Shown here in pieces: positions 1-8,657 of a stretch of 64,000 bases of DNA. Source of the DNA: Clavibacter sp. B3I6 (lineage in GTDB: Bacteria > Actinomycetota > Actinomycetes > Actinomycetales > Microbacteriaceae); contig NZ_JAUSYL010000001.1 in assembly GCF_030816895.1 (NCBI RefSeq), positions 2,480,001 to 2,544,000 of the forward strand, given 5' to 3'. The notes beneath the pieces were generated by a model. That model had not been told where the DNA came from. It was given only the letters and a program-made list of their open reading frames with translations, and searched no databases. The translations under genes and the position numbers were made by a program. The first letter of the stretch is position 1. The number at the start of each line of letters is the position of its first letter.

Positions 1-828
1 CGAGTAGAGGTACATCGCCCGGACGGAGTGGCCGACCGCCTCGTGCTGGTCGCGCACCGGCGCGTGGGCCTGCAGGTACTCGCGGGTCCGGCCGGGGTGC
101 GCGTCGCCGCTGAACTGGCCGCCGAAGTACCCGGGGGTGCCGCGGCGCTCGGCCTCGAGGTCGAAGAAGTACGGCTCGGTGCCGCGCTCCTCGACGAAGT
201 AGGACGCGAGCTCGAGGTAGCGGCGCTCCCCGGTGGCCGCGGCGAGCTTCACCAGGGCGAGCTCGATCTCCTCGTGGCCGTCGTAGCCGCGGATCTGCCC
301 GTCGCCCCGCCCGAAGACCGTGCCGATGAGGTCCGCGTAGCGGCGCATGACGTCGAGGAGGCTGGTCTTGCCGGTGGCCGCGTGGTGCGCGACGGCCGCC
401 TCGATGAGGTGCCCCGCGCAGTACAGCTCGTGCGCGTCGCGGAGATCCGTGAAGCGGTCCTCCGGGGCGATGACCGTGAAGTAGGTGTTGAGGTACCCGT
501 CCTCGCCCTGGGCGGAGGCGAGGAGGGCGATCACGTCGTCGAGGCGTGCGTCGAGCTCCGGGTCGGGGTGGGCGACGAGGCTGTAGCTGGCAGCCTCGAT
601 CCACTTGGCGATGTCGCTGTCCCAGAAGATGTGCGGCACCGGATCCGAGTCCTTCCGCTGATGGCGGAGGGACTCCAGGTGCCCGATGGTCTCGAGCTGG
701 TGGTACTGGAAGGGGATGGTCTCCGTGCGGACGGTCTCGATGCGGGGGCTCCAGAAGGAGTCGGCGATGTCGACGTCGGCGAGGGCGATGGGCGTCGTCG
801 CCCGGACGGAGGGGAGGATGCGGGGCAT
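1..828 (-). CDS. GH127 beta-L-arabinofuranosidase, 3' end outside window
   Basis: The first 276 codons of a glycoside hydrolase of family 127 (old DUF1680); the C-terminus lies beyond base 1. Visible family features are FWSPR near residue 25, DSDIAKWIEAASY near 70-82, QGEDGYLNTYF near 107-117, an AHELYCAGHLIEAAVAHH stretch near 132-149, and a late VRDQHEAVGHS motif. Known members remove beta-L-arabinofuranose from arabino-oligosaccharides of plant hydroxyproline-rich glycoproteins. No signal peptide is visible, so it probably acts in the cytoplasm on imported oligosaccharides. The ATG at 828 is preceded by AAGGA at a good distance. The relic of a sugar permease just upstream suggests it was once the last gene of an importer operon. 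The catalytic Cys/Glu region is not in the window. Family assignment is firm; the exact substrate is inferred. Confidence 0.9.
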   Translation of the reverse strand, partial: MPRILPSVRATTPIALADVDIADSFWSPRIETVRTETIPFQYHQLETIGHLESLRHQRKDSDPVPHIFWDSDIAKWIEAASYSLVAHPDPELDARLDDVIALLASAQGEDGYLNTYFTVIAPEDRFTDLRDAHELYCAGHLIEAAVAHHAATGKTSLLDVMRRYADLIGTVFGRGDGQIRGYDGHEEIELALVKLAAATGERRYLELASYFVEERGTEPYFFDLEAERRGTPGYFGGQFSGDAHPGRTREYLQAHAPVRDQHEAVGHSVRAMYLYS

Positions 829-875
829 GGTGGTTCCTTGTCGATGTGGGTGGGGAGCGGCCGGAGGGGACGTCG

Positions 876-923
876 TCATCCCTTGAGGGCGCCCGAGGTG
901 GATCCGCGGACGTAGTGGCGCTG
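876..923 (-). pseudogene. Relic: last 15 codons of a MalG-type sugar permease
   Basis: Read on the minus strand this piece encodes QRHYVRGSTSGALKG followed by TGA. That is the hallmark C-terminus of CUT1 MalG-type ABC permeases (family pattern QR-Y-x2-G-x2-x-GA-x-KG). Upstream of the Gln codon the frame no longer resembles a permease and runs into the promoter region of the divergent lacI gene. It differs from the C-terminus of the intact permease at 5537-6487, so it is not a copy of that gene. I infer a deletion that removed an importer operon between the lacI gene at 1023 and the GH127 gene, leaving only the 3' end of the last permease gene. Confidence 0.75.
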
Positions 924-1022
924 CCGTCTCACCCGGGCGGCGGAACACTGGGAAGAAAGTAGAGCCGAGCTAAGGTCGGGGTCCATGACCACGGGCGAAA
1001 ACGTACGAAAGTCCGCGAGATC

Positions 1023-2009
1023 ATGTCGCGAGTGACCATCACGGACGTCGCCGCGCGGGCGCAGGTGTCCATCTCGACCGTGTCGAAGGCCCTCTCGGGC
1101 AACCACGAGATCAGCGAGGAGACCCGCATCCGCGTGCGCCGTGCGGCGGCGGATCTCGGCTACCGGCCGCGGGGGAGCGCGCGCCCGGCCCGGGCCGGGT
1201 CGACGCGGGCGGTGGGGCTGCTGACCCAGGACAGCGTGGGGCGGCTCAGCCTCCCCGTGCTCCTGGGCGCCGAGAACGCCGTCGGCACCGAGCGGATGTC
1301 CGTCCTGCTGTGCGACAGCCGGGGCGACGCCGTGCGCGGGGCCTACCAGCTCAACACCCTGCTCGAGCACGGCATCGACGGCCTCATCGTGCTCGCGGAC
1401 GACACCAACGACCAGCCGTCGCTCGGGCGCCTGGGCGTGCCGGTGGTGTACGCGTACGGCGCATCCACCGACGCCTCGGACTTCTCGGTCGTCCCCGACG
1501 AGCAGGGCGGTGCGCGGGACGCGGTCCGGCATCTCGTGAGCCGGGGCAGGACCCGCATCGCCCACCTCACCGGGCCCGTCCACTACGCCGCGACGGTGCG
1601 ACGCGAGCAGGCGTGGCGCGCCAGCCTGCAGGAGGCGGGGCTGCGTCCTCCCGCGGAGCCGATCCGAGGCGAGTGGCTCGAGTCCACGGGCCACTCCGCG
1701 GTGGACGAGCTCCTCGACCGCGGCATCGACTTCGACGCCGTCTTCTGCGGCAGCGACATGCTGGCCCGCGGCGTGGTCGACCAGCTCCGCGACCGGGGCC
1801 GGCGGATCCCGGAGGACGTCGCGGTCGTGGGCTTCGACAACTGGGGCCTGATGGCCGGGGGCAGCCGCCCGCCGCTCACGACCGTGGACATGCGCCTGGA
1901 GCGGCTCGGGCGCAGTGCGGTCTCGGCGCTCTTCGACGCGATCGCCGGGCATGCGCGCAGCGGCGTCGAGCGTCTCCCCACGGAGCTGGTGCTGCGCGCA
2001 TCGTCGTGA
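1023..2009 (+). CDS. LacI-family transcriptional regulator (328 aa)
   Basis: Typical LacI repressor. An N-terminal helix-turn-helix (TITDVAARAQVSISTVSKAL, residues about 5-24) and hinge are followed by a periplasmic-binding-protein-like effector domain ending in the usual VVGFDNW and PLTTVDM motifs. It probably senses a sugar and controls the adjacent carbohydrate genes. It is divergent from GH127, and an importer seems to have been lost between them. No good Shine-Dalgarno is seen before the ATG. A TAAGGT hexamer at 971-976 could be the -10. A small palindrome CGTACG (1002-1007) between that and the start could be part of an autoregulatory operator, but this is weak. Confidence 0.88.
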   Translation: MSRVTITDVAARAQVSISTVSKALSGNHEISEETRIRVRRAAADLGYRPRGSARPARAGSTRAVGLLTQDSVGRLSLPVLLGAENAVGTERMSVLLCDSRGDAVRGAYQLNTLLEHGIDGLIVLADDTNDQPSLGRLGVPVVYAYGASTDASDFSVVPDEQGGARDAVRHLVSRGRTRIAHLTGPVHYAATVRREQAWRASLQEAGLRPPAEPIRGEWLESTGHSAVDELLDRGIDFDAVFCGSDMLARGVVDQLRDRGRRIPEDVAVVGFDNWGLMAGGSRPPLTTVDMRLERLGRSAVSALFDAIAGHARSGVERLPTELVLRASS

Positions 2010-2044
2010 GGCGCTGCCGTCCCTCGTCGTGCGCGGACGGACCC

Positions 2045-2064
2045 GGTCCCCGTCCTCGGGGACC
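2045..2064. terminator. Short hairpin after lacI
   Basis: Perfect 8-bp stem GGTCCCCG / CGGGGACC with a 4-base loop, 36 bases past the lacI stop, in the convergent gap 2010-2227. There is no T-run. It may terminate lacI transcription. Confidence 0.4.
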
Positions 2065-2193
2065 CGGAGCCTCGCAGGTGCCTCAGGGGCGTCCGCTCAC
2101 GAGCTCCCCCGCAGCCTCGAGCGCTTCGCCGGCCCCGGGCCGCTCCTGTCGCAGCAGCGCCTCGGAGAGGCCGGCGAGCGGCGGCCCCCGGCA

Positions 2194-2219
2194 GGTCGCG
2201 CGGCCCTGGCCGCGCGACC
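2194..2219. terminator. Strong hairpin between convergent lacI and GH35
   Basis: Perfect 12-bp inverted repeat GGTCGCGCGGCC / GGCCGCGCGACC with a 2-base centre, 9 bases beyond the end of the GH35 gene. There is no T-tract, as is usual in this window. It probably works for the minus-strand GH35 transcript and possibly in both directions. Confidence 0.6.
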
Positions 2220-2227
2220 CGCCCTCC

Positions 2228-4024
2228 CTACGGCTCCCGGTGCCCGAGCTCCGGCTGCGCGAGGAACGCGACGACCGGATCCGCCGCCGCGCCCGTCTCG
2301 AACACGACGAGGTCGTTGCGGCCCGCGCGGAGCTGCGCGCCCGGCACGTAGAGCGTGTGCTGCGGCCCGCGGGTCCAGTAGCGGCCGAGCGCGAAGCCGT
2401 TGACGAAGGTGACGCCCTTGCCCCACGAGCGCGTGTCGAGGAAGAGGTCGGCGGGCGCCTCCACGTCGAAGGACGCGTGGGCGAGCACGGGTCCGTCGAG
2501 GAAGGCGACGGGCCCATCAGCGGGTGCCGCGGCGGCGCGGGTCGTCGCCTCGGCGGCCAGCGCGTCGAGGTCGAGCGGACGGCTCTCCCAGCCGGTGAGC
2601 TCCACCCCGTCGAGCGTCGCCGGGCCGATGAGGCCCTTGGCCTCGCCGATCCGCACGCCGTAGTTGACGCGTCCCTGGTCCTCCACGAGCACCTCGAGGA
2701 TCCGGCCGGGCGGCACGGCGATCGCGGTCTCGTGCTGGTCGCGCTGGATCACGCCGACGCGCACCCCGTCGACCGACACGACGGCGCGGTCGCGCACCTC
2801 GCCGAACGCCAGCACGCGCGTGCGGTCCGACGCGGGCAGCTCCACCCGGTGCAGCGCGAACCCGCGGAACACGCCGAGCCCGTCCATCGACGGCACGGCG
2901 TCGGTGGCGCGGGATGCACCCGCCGCGCCGTCCGCGACGAGCGCGGCCAGCGGCACGACCTGGTCGAACGCCACCTCGAAGGCGGGCGCGTCCCCGCGCT
3001 GCGCGGGCACCTCGTCGGGCACGGACCGGTAGCGGGAGATCACCTCGCGGAACGCGAGGTACTTCTCCGTCGGGGATCCCGTCTCGTCCAGCGGGGCGTC
3101 GTAGTCGTACGAGGTGACGTGCGACTGGTACGTGCCCTTGTGGTTCGCGCCGTTCGTGAAGCCGAAGTTGGTGCCGCCGTGGAACATGTAGATGTTCACG
3201 GACGCGCCCGCGGCGAGCAGGGCATCGAGCTCGGCGGCGGCGTCGGCCGCGGACGTCGTGTGGTGGTGCTCGCCCCAGTGGTCGAACCAGCCGTCCCAGA
3301 ACTCGCTGCACATGAGCGGCCCGGTCGGCTGGTGGCGGCGCAGGGTCGCGAGGCGCTCGGTGGCGCGCGAGCCGAAGGACCCGGTGCGGTGCAGCTCGTC
3401 GAGGCTGCCGCGGGAGAGCATCTCGTCGGTCGGCTGGTCGACGGTCGTCAGCGGCACGATGATCCCGGACTCCCGCGTGAGGTCCACGAGGTGGCGGAGG
3501 TACTCCGCGTCGTCGCCGTACGCGCCGTACTCGTTCTCGATCTGCACGAGGATCACGGGCCCGCCGTTGTCGATCTGCCGCGGCGCGACGATCTCGTACA
3601 CGCGGCGGAGGAACTCGTCGACCGCGGCGAGGTACAGCGGCTCGCTGCGGCGGACGCCGACGGCCGGGTCCTCGAACAGCCAGCCGGGGAGGCCGCCGCC
3701 GTCCCACTCGGCGCAGATGTAGGGGCCGGGGCGCACGATCGCGTGCATGCCCTCGGCGTGGACCAGGTCGAGGAAGCGGCCGAGGTCGAGCCCGGCGCTC
3801 GTGTCGAACGCGCCGCGCTCGGGGGAGTGCGCGTTCCAGGCGACGTAGGTCTCGATGGTGTCGAGGCCCATGAGGCGGGCCTTGCGGATCCGGTCGGCCC
3901 ACTGGTCGGGGTGCACGCGGAAGTAGTGGAGGGCGCCCGCGATGACGCGGTGGGGGCGGCCGTCGAGCTCGAAGTCGTCGGCGCCGATGCGGAAGCGGGT
4001 GCTGGTGGCGGGGAGGCCGGGCAT
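2228..4024 (-). CDS. GH35 beta-galactosidase (598 aa)
   Basis: Family 35 beta-galactosidase, cleaving terminal beta-galactose from oligosaccharides. The N-terminal TIM barrel shows VRPGPYICAEWDGGGLPGW (about 98-114), the acid/base Glu165 in IENEYG, the nucleophile Glu241 in CSEFWDGWFDHWG, and MFHGGTNFGFTNG. C-terminal beta-sandwich domains end in a WTRGPQHTLYVP stretch. There is no signal peptide, so it is probably cytosolic. The start was placed at 4024 because GAGGA lies 7 bases upstream; the ATG at 4030 is too close to it. It follows the sugar-binding protein gene, separated by a strong hairpin, so it is probably expressed at a lower level from the same importer operon. With GH127 nearby, a role in plant arabinogalactan or galactan use is plausible. 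Confidence 0.93.
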   Translation of the reverse strand: MPGLPATSTRFRIGADDFELDGRPHRVIAGALHYFRVHPDQWADRIRKARLMGLDTIETYVAWNAHSPERGAFDTSAGLDLGRFLDLVHAEGMHAIVRPGPYICAEWDGGGLPGWLFEDPAVGVRRSEPLYLAAVDEFLRRVYEIVAPRQIDNGGPVILVQIENEYGAYGDDAEYLRHLVDLTRESGIIVPLTTVDQPTDEMLSRGSLDELHRTGSFGSRATERLATLRRHQPTGPLMCSEFWDGWFDHWGEHHHTTSAADAAAELDALLAAGASVNIYMFHGGTNFGFTNGANHKGTYQSHVTSYDYDAPLDETGSPTEKYLAFREVISRYRSVPDEVPAQRGDAPAFEVAFDQVVPLAALVADGAAGASRATDAVPSMDGLGVFRGFALHRVELPASDRTRVLAFGEVRDRAVVSVDGVRVGVIQRDQHETAIAVPPGRILEVLVEDQGRVNYGVRIGEAKGLIGPATLDGVELTGWESRPLDLDALAAEATTRAAAAPADGPVAFLDGPVLAHASFDVEAPADLFLDTRSWGKGVTFVNGFALGRYWTRGPQHTLYVPGAQLRAGRNDLVVFETGAAADPVVAFLAQPELGHREP

Positions 4025-4059
4025 GGTCATGTCCTCGGGGGTCGCGGGGTGGCATGGGA

Positions 4060-4093
4060 GAGGGGAGGTGCGACTCGCGTCGCACCTCCCCTC
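4060..4093 (-). terminator. Hairpin between binding-protein gene and GH35
   Basis: Perfect 15-bp stem GAGGGGAGGTGCGAC / GTCGCACCTCCCCTC with a 4-base loop, 20 bases after the binding-protein stop codon and 36 bases before the GH35 start. Being inside the operon, it probably attenuates read-through or protects the upstream mRNA 3' end, so the binding protein is made in excess. Confidence 0.7.
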
Positions 4094-4112
4094 GTCGATC
4101 ACATCGTGCGGG

Positions 4113-5468
4113 CTACTTCACCTCGACGGAGAAGCCCTGCTGCTGGCCGTACTCGGCAGCCGCCTTGCCCCACGCCTCGAGGACGGGGTCGAGCGAGGTG
4201 CCGTTGGAGTACGCGGCCGAGGCCGAGTCGCTGAAGATGCTGTTCGTGTAGACCTGGAAGGGCAGGTACTGCCAGTCCGGGACGACGTTCTTCGAGGCCT
4301 CGCTGAGCACCTCGTTGATCTTCTGGCCGCCGAAGTACTCGGGGGTCTCACCGAGGAACTCGTCGCTGTTCAGGTCCTCCGTGGTGGACGGGAAGCCGCC
4401 CGCGTCGAAGGAGATCTGGCGACCCTCGGCGTCGGCCGTCGTGAACTTGGCGAACTCCGCCGCGACGAGCTTGTTCTCGGACTGCTGCATGACGGCGATG
4501 GAGGATCCGCCGCTCTCCGCGGTCGCGGTGTCGCCGGCCGTGTACTGCGGCATGGGGGCGACGCGCCACTGGCCGGAGCCCTCGGCCGCCTGCGCGATGA
4601 GGTTGCCGGGCATCCAGGCGCCGGTGATCAGCGTGGCGATGGATCCGTCGCCGAGGCCGCGGAACCACTCGTCGGTCCAGCCGGGGGTCTGGGCCAGCGA
4701 GCCGCCCTCGACGAGCTGGTTCCACATGGCGGTGTACTTCTTGGCGCCCTCGTCCTGCATGTCGATGGTGACCTTGTCGCCGTCGACCTTGTAGGGCTGG
4801 CCGCCGGCCTGCCAGATCATGCTCGTGGTGAAGCCGGCGTCGCCGGAGTCGCTGGTGATGTACTGGTTCGGGTCGGCGGCGTGCATCGTCTCCGCGGCGG
4901 CCACGTACTCGTCCCAGGTGGTGGGGACCGCGATGCCGTACTTGTCGAAGACGTCCTGGCGGTAGAACATCGCCATGGGGCCGGAGTCCTGCGGCAGCGC
5001 GTAGAGGGCGTCGCCCTCGGTGACGGCGTTCCAGGTGGACGCCGTGAACTGGTCCTCGAGGTCCGAGTAGCCGTAGCCGGAGAGGTCGGCGAGGGACTTG
5101 CCGAGCGCGAACTGCGGGATCGCGAAGTACTCGACCTGCGCCACGTCGGGAGCGCCCTTGCCCGCCTTGATGGCGTTCTGGAGCTTCGTGTACTGGTCGG
5201 CGCCGGTGCCGACGTTCTGCACGTCGACCGTGATCTTCGGGTGCTTGGCCTCGAAGGCCTCCGCGATCGGCTCGATGGCCGGGGCCCAGCCCCAGACGGT
5301 GAGGGTCGACTCGGTGTCGAGGGCGGTGGTCAGCTCGTCCGCGGTGGCGGTGTCGGCGCTGGCGCCGCCGCCGGATCCGGAGGAGCAGGCCGCGAGGGAG
5401 CCCGCGAGGACGAGGCCGAGGCCGAGCGCGACGACGCGCTTCGCCCTGCGGGGGAACGAGAGGGACAT
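4113..5468 (-). CDS. Sugar ABC transporter substrate-binding lipoprotein (451 aa)
   Basis: Extracellular solute-binding protein family 1 (CUT1 type). A lipoprotein signal peptide ends in LAAC with the lipidated Cys at residue 28. The mature part is a two-lobe binding fold, with TLTVWGW and the GAPDVAQVEYFAIPQF segment typical of maltose/oligosaccharide binders, plus several Trp residues for sugar stacking. It captures an oligosaccharide outside the membrane and delivers it to the two permeases encoded upstream. The ATG at 5468 has an AAAGG site upstream. The order permease-permease-binding protein-hydrolase suggests that the ligand is the substrate of the GH35 enzyme (galactoside), which is an inference. 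Confidence 0.93.
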   Translation of the reverse strand: MSLSFPRRAKRVVALGLGLVLAGSLAACSSGSGGGASADTATADELTTALDTESTLTVWGWAPAIEPIAEAFEAKHPKITVDVQNVGTGADQYTKLQNAIKAGKGAPDVAQVEYFAIPQFALGKSLADLSGYGYSDLEDQFTASTWNAVTEGDALYALPQDSGPMAMFYRQDVFDKYGIAVPTTWDEYVAAAETMHAADPNQYITSDSGDAGFTTSMIWQAGGQPYKVDGDKVTIDMQDEGAKKYTAMWNQLVEGGSLAQTPGWTDEWFRGLGDGSIATLITGAWMPGNLIAQAAEGSGQWRVAPMPQYTAGDTATAESGGSSIAVMQQSENKLVAAEFAKFTTADAEGRQISFDAGGFPSTTEDLNSDEFLGETPEYFGGQKINEVLSEASKNVVPDWQYLPFQVYTNSIFSDSASAAYSNGTSLDPVLEAWGKAAAEYGQQQGFSVEVK

Positions 5469-5536
5469 GGTGGTGCCTTTCACTTCTTCGTGGTGGTGAG
5501 GGGAGGTGCTGCGGTGGAGGACGTGCCGAGCGGGGA

Positions 5537-6487
5537 CTACGCCTTGACGCCGCCGGCCGAGAGGCCGGACTGCCAGTAGCGCTGGAGGAAGAGGAACGCG
5601 ATCACGATCGGGATGATCGCGAGGAACGAGCCCGTGATGACGAGGTTGTAGATCGGCTGGCCGCCCACGGTGGTGGACTGCGCGTTCCACTGGTTGAGGC
5701 CCACGGTGAGGGGGTACCAGGTGGAGTCGCTCAGCATGATCAGGGGCAGGAAGTAGTTGTTCCAGGTGGCGACGATCGAGAACAGCAGCACCGTGATGAG
5801 GCCGGGGCTGAGGAGCCGCAGGCTGATCGTGAAGAAGGTGCGGATCTCGCTGGAGCCGTCGATCCGGGCCGCCTCGAGGATCTCCTCGGGCACCGAGTCG
5901 ACCGCGTAGGTCCAGATGAGGTACAGCCCGAAGGGGCTGATGAGCGACGGCAGGATGATCGCCCACGGGGTGTTCGTGAGGCCCATCTGGCTGAAGAGGA
6001 GGAAGGTCGGCACCGCGAGGGCCGTGCCCGGGATCGCGACGGCGCCGAGCACCACCGCGAACACGATCTTCTTGCCCGGGAAGTCGAACTTCGCCAGGCC
6101 GTAGCCCGCGAGGGTGGCGAGCAGCGTAGCGCCGCCCGCTCCGACCACCACGTAGATCAGCGTGTTGCCGAGCCAGCGCACGAACTCGCCGTCGCCGTAG
6201 GTCAGCACGCCCTGGATGTTGTCCCACAGCGCGAAGTCGCCCGCGAACCAGAGGCCGAACGAGCTGAACAGCGCGTCCTGAGTCTTGGTCGAGTTGACCA
6301 GGAGCCAGAACAGGGGGAGCACGGAGTAGATGAGCAGCAGCGCCATGACGAGCGTGAGCACGATGCTGCGACGCTCGCGCGGGGCGCCGGCGCTCTTGCG
6401 GCGCTTCGGCGTCTTGTCGGCCGGTGCGTCGCGGGTGGGCGTGCCGGCGTCGGGCGCGGCGAGGGGGGTTCCGGTGAGGGTCGACAC
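5537..6487 (-). CDS. Sugar ABC transporter permease, MalG type (316 aa)
   Basis: Inner-membrane CUT1 permease with about six membrane segments after a charged N-terminal tail of roughly 40 residues. The EAA loop reads PEEILEAARIDGSS, the contact for the ATPase. The C-terminus is LQRYWQSGLSAGGVKA, typical for MalG partners. Start chosen at GTG 6487, two bases after the stop of the upstream permease, with AAGGA nine bases before it; this spacing indicates translational coupling. No ATPase gene is present, so a shared MsiK/UgpC-type ATPase encoded elsewhere probably energises the transporter, as is common in actinobacteria. Confidence 0.93.
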   Translation of the reverse strand: MSTLTGTPLAAPDAGTPTRDAPADKTPKRRKSAGAPRERRSIVLTLVMALLLIYSVLPLFWLLVNSTKTQDALFSSFGLWFAGDFALWDNIQGVLTYGDGEFVRWLGNTLIYVVVGAGGATLLATLAGYGLAKFDFPGKKIVFAVVLGAVAIPGTALAVPTFLLFSQMGLTNTPWAIILPSLISPFGLYLIWTYAVDSVPEEILEAARIDGSSEIRTFFTISLRLLSPGLITVLLFSIVATWNNYFLPLIMLSDSTWYPLTVGLNQWNAQSTTVGGQPIYNLVITGSFLAIIPIVIAFLFLQRYWQSGLSAGGVKA

Positions 6488-6489
6488 GG

Positions 6490-7434
6490 TCAGCTGTCCT
6501 TCCGGGTGCCGACGAGCTGCACCACGTAGGCGACCACCATCGTCAGGACGCCCATGATGATCGCGATGGCGGCGGAGTAGTTGAACTGCTGTCCCGCGAA
6601 GGACAGGTTGTACGCGTACATGTTCGGGGTGAAGTACGAGCTGATCGCGTTCGGCGCCAGCGTCTGCAGGATGTTCGGCTCGTTGAAGAGCTGGAAGCTG
6701 CCGATGATGGAGAAGATCACGCCGATGACGAGCGCACCGCGGATGGCGGGGAGCTTGATGCCGGTGACGATGCGGAAGGGGCCCGCGCCGTCGAGCTCGG
6801 CGGCCTCGTAGAGGTCGGGCGAGATGACCCGGAGGGCCGCGTAGAACAGCAGCATGTTGTAGCCGACGAACTCCCACGTGACGATGTTGCCGATCGACGC
6901 GAGGATCCAGCTCTGCGAGAGGAGGTCCGGGAGGTCCCAGCCGGTGGCCTGCTCGACGTTGCCGACGAGGCCGAAGCGGTTGCCGTAGATGAAGCCCCAC
7001 ATGAGGGCCGCGACGACCGCGGGCACGGCGTAGGGCAGGAAGATCGAGATGCGGAAGAACGCCGTGAAGTGCAGGCGGGCCGAGTCGAGCGCCAGCGCCG
7101 CGAAGAGGGCGATGGCGAGCATGATCGGCACCTGCACGACGAGGAACAGGGCGACGCGGCCGAGCGCGTCCCAGAAGTTCGGGTCGCCCAGCGCCTGCGT
7201 GTAGTTCGCGATGCCGACGAACGAGTTGCCGCCGATCATCCGCTCCTGGAACAGGCTGAGGTAGATCGAGTAGCCGACCGGCGCGATGAGGACCACCAGG
7301 AAGACCACGAGGAACGGGGCGACGAAGCCCAGTCCGGTCCAGCGCCGCTTGTCGCGGCGCATCGGGCTCCCGCCGGGGCGGGCCGCCCCGGCATCGGGCT
7401 TCGGCCGGGTGGCCGGAGTCGACATCGTCGTCAT
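6490..7434 (-). CDS. Sugar ABC transporter permease, MalF type (314 aa)
   Basis: CUT1 permease partner of the MalG-type protein. The N-terminal cytoplasmic tail is basic and is followed by about six membrane helices (first near residues 35-55, GFVAPFLVVFLVVLIAPVGY). The EAA loop is LYEAAELDGAGPFRIVTGI. First gene of the importer operon. It starts 87 bases from the divergent lacI start and its promoter region contains the perfect operator palindrome at 7490-7503, so repression by that LacI is likely. Start ATG 7434 is preceded by GGAAG; ATG 7425 is an in-frame alternative. Confidence 0.92.
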   Translation of the reverse strand: MTTMSTPATRPKPDAGAARPGGSPMRRDKRRWTGLGFVAPFLVVFLVVLIAPVGYSIYLSLFQERMIGGNSFVGIANYTQALGDPNFWDALGRVALFLVVQVPIMLAIALFAALALDSARLHFTAFFRISIFLPYAVPAVVAALMWGFIYGNRFGLVGNVEQATGWDLPDLLSQSWILASIGNIVTWEFVGYNMLLFYAALRVISPDLYEAAELDGAGPFRIVTGIKLPAIRGALVIGVIFSIIGSFQLFNEPNILQTLAPNAISSYFTPNMYAYNLSFAGQQFNYSAAIAIIMGVLTMVVAYVVQLVGTRKDS

Positions 7435-7484
7435 GTGCTTCCACTTCGTCGGGGGATGTCGGCGCGGCCACCTCGTCGGGACGA

Positions 7485-7514
7485 TTGGGTGTTTGCGCAA
7501 ACATCTGTGATGCT
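7485..7514 (+). promoter_or_regulatory. lacI promoter with LacI operator inside the spacer
   Basis: A perfect 14-bp palindrome TGTTTGCGCAAACA (7490-7503) has the central CG typical of LacI-family operators. It sits between a -35-like TTGGGT (7485-7490) and a -10-like GATGCT (7509-7514) with an 18-base spacer, so bound repressor would block polymerase. It also lies 56-69 bases upstream of the divergent permease operon start, where it could repress both directions. The palindrome is seen directly; its role is inferred from family knowledge. Confidence 0.72.
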
Positions 7515-7521
7515 CGCAACC

Positions 7522-8571
7522 ATGACATCTCCACCGCCGGTCGTCAAGTCGAGTGGCCGGCGCACGCTCGGCGGCCGCACCGTGTCCATGGCGGACGTCG
7601 CCGCGCACGCCGGGGTGTCGGCGCAGACGGTCTCCCGGGTGTCCAACGGCGCCCAGAACGTGGAGGCCACCACCCGGCAGCGTGTGATGGACGCGATGGC
7701 CGAGCTCGGCTACCGGCCGAACAGCGCCGCCCGGGCTCTCAAGACCGGGCGCTTCCGCAGCATCGGCATCATCATGTTCACGCTCTCCACCCTCGGCAAC
7801 ATGAAGACGCTCGACGCGATCGTGACGGCCGCGTCCGGCGCCGGGTACACGATCACGCTCATGCCGGTGCCGCATCCCACCGAGGGCGAGGTTGCCGGCG
7901 CGTTCAGCCGGCTGCAGGAGGAGGCGGTCGACGGGGTCGTCATCATCATCGAGGCGCACATGCTCGACCGGGCCGACGTGATCATCCCCGCCGGGCTGCC
8001 CGTCGTGATCATCGACTCCGACGCGGGCGACCCGTTCGTGGTCGTCGACACCGACCAGGAGCAGGGCACGCGCCTCGCCACGCAGCACCTGCTGGACCTC
8101 GGGCACACCGCGATCGTGCACGTCGCGGGGCCCTCCACCTCGTACTCGGCGGCCCGACGCGCGGCCGAGTGGCGGCAGACCATGCTCGACGCGGGGCTCG
8201 CCCCCGAGGATCCGGCGCAGGGCGACTGGACCACGCGGTCCGGCTACCGGATCGGCCGGGAGCTCGGCCAGCGCGCCGACATCACCGGCATCGTCGCCGC
8301 GAACGACCAGATGGCCCTGGGGATCATGCACGCGCTGCACGAGCTCGGCCGCGACGTGCCGGGCGACATCAGCGTGGTCGGCTTCGACGACACCGAGGAG
8401 TCGAGCTCCTTCTGGCCGCCGCTCACGACCGTGCACCAGGACTTCACCGAGATCGGCCGCCGCTCCATGCAGGTGCTGCTGGAGATGCTCGAGGGGCGCG
8501 AGCCGTCGCACGACCGCATCGTGCCCACGCGCCTCGTGGTGCGCGAGAGCGCGGGGGCGCCGCGGGCCTGA
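7522..8571 (+). CDS. LacI-family regulator of the importer operon (349 aa)
   Basis: LacI repressor with HTH VSMADVAAHAGVSAQTVSRV (about residues 23-42), a GYRPNSAARALKTGR hinge and an effector domain ending in VVGFDDTEESSSFWPPLTTV. Such proteins bind DNA until a sugar ligand releases them. The start at 7522 is preferred over ATG 7510 because a -10-like GATGCT ends 7 bases before it and there is no Shine-Dalgarno, so a leaderless message is likely. Divergent from the sugar importer, whose operator it shares; it therefore probably represses both itself and the importer/GH35 operon. Confidence 0.9.
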   Translation: MTSPPPVVKSSGRRTLGGRTVSMADVAAHAGVSAQTVSRVSNGAQNVEATTRQRVMDAMAELGYRPNSAARALKTGRFRSIGIIMFTLSTLGNMKTLDAIVTAASGAGYTITLMPVPHPTEGEVAGAFSRLQEEAVDGVVIIIEAHMLDRADVIIPAGLPVVIIDSDAGDPFVVVDTDQEQGTRLATQHLLDLGHTAIVHVAGPSTSYSAARRAAEWRQTMLDAGLAPEDPAQGDWTTRSGYRIGRELGQRADITGIVAANDQMALGIMHALHELGRDVPGDISVVGFDDTEESSSFWPPLTTVHQDFTEIGRRSMQVLLEMLEGREPSHDRIVPTRLVVRESAGAPRA

Positions 8572-8657
8572 CGCGCGCCGGCGCCGCCCGCGTTTCGACC
8601 GGGCCGCCGCGGGGAACGGGGAGGGGGACCCGCCCGCCCGACCAGGAGGCCATCCCC

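Noticed and set aside
7069..7521. Longer N-terminus for the LacI protein
   Set aside because: The added part is opposite the permease gene and passes through the operator; LacI proteins start just before the helix-turn-helix.
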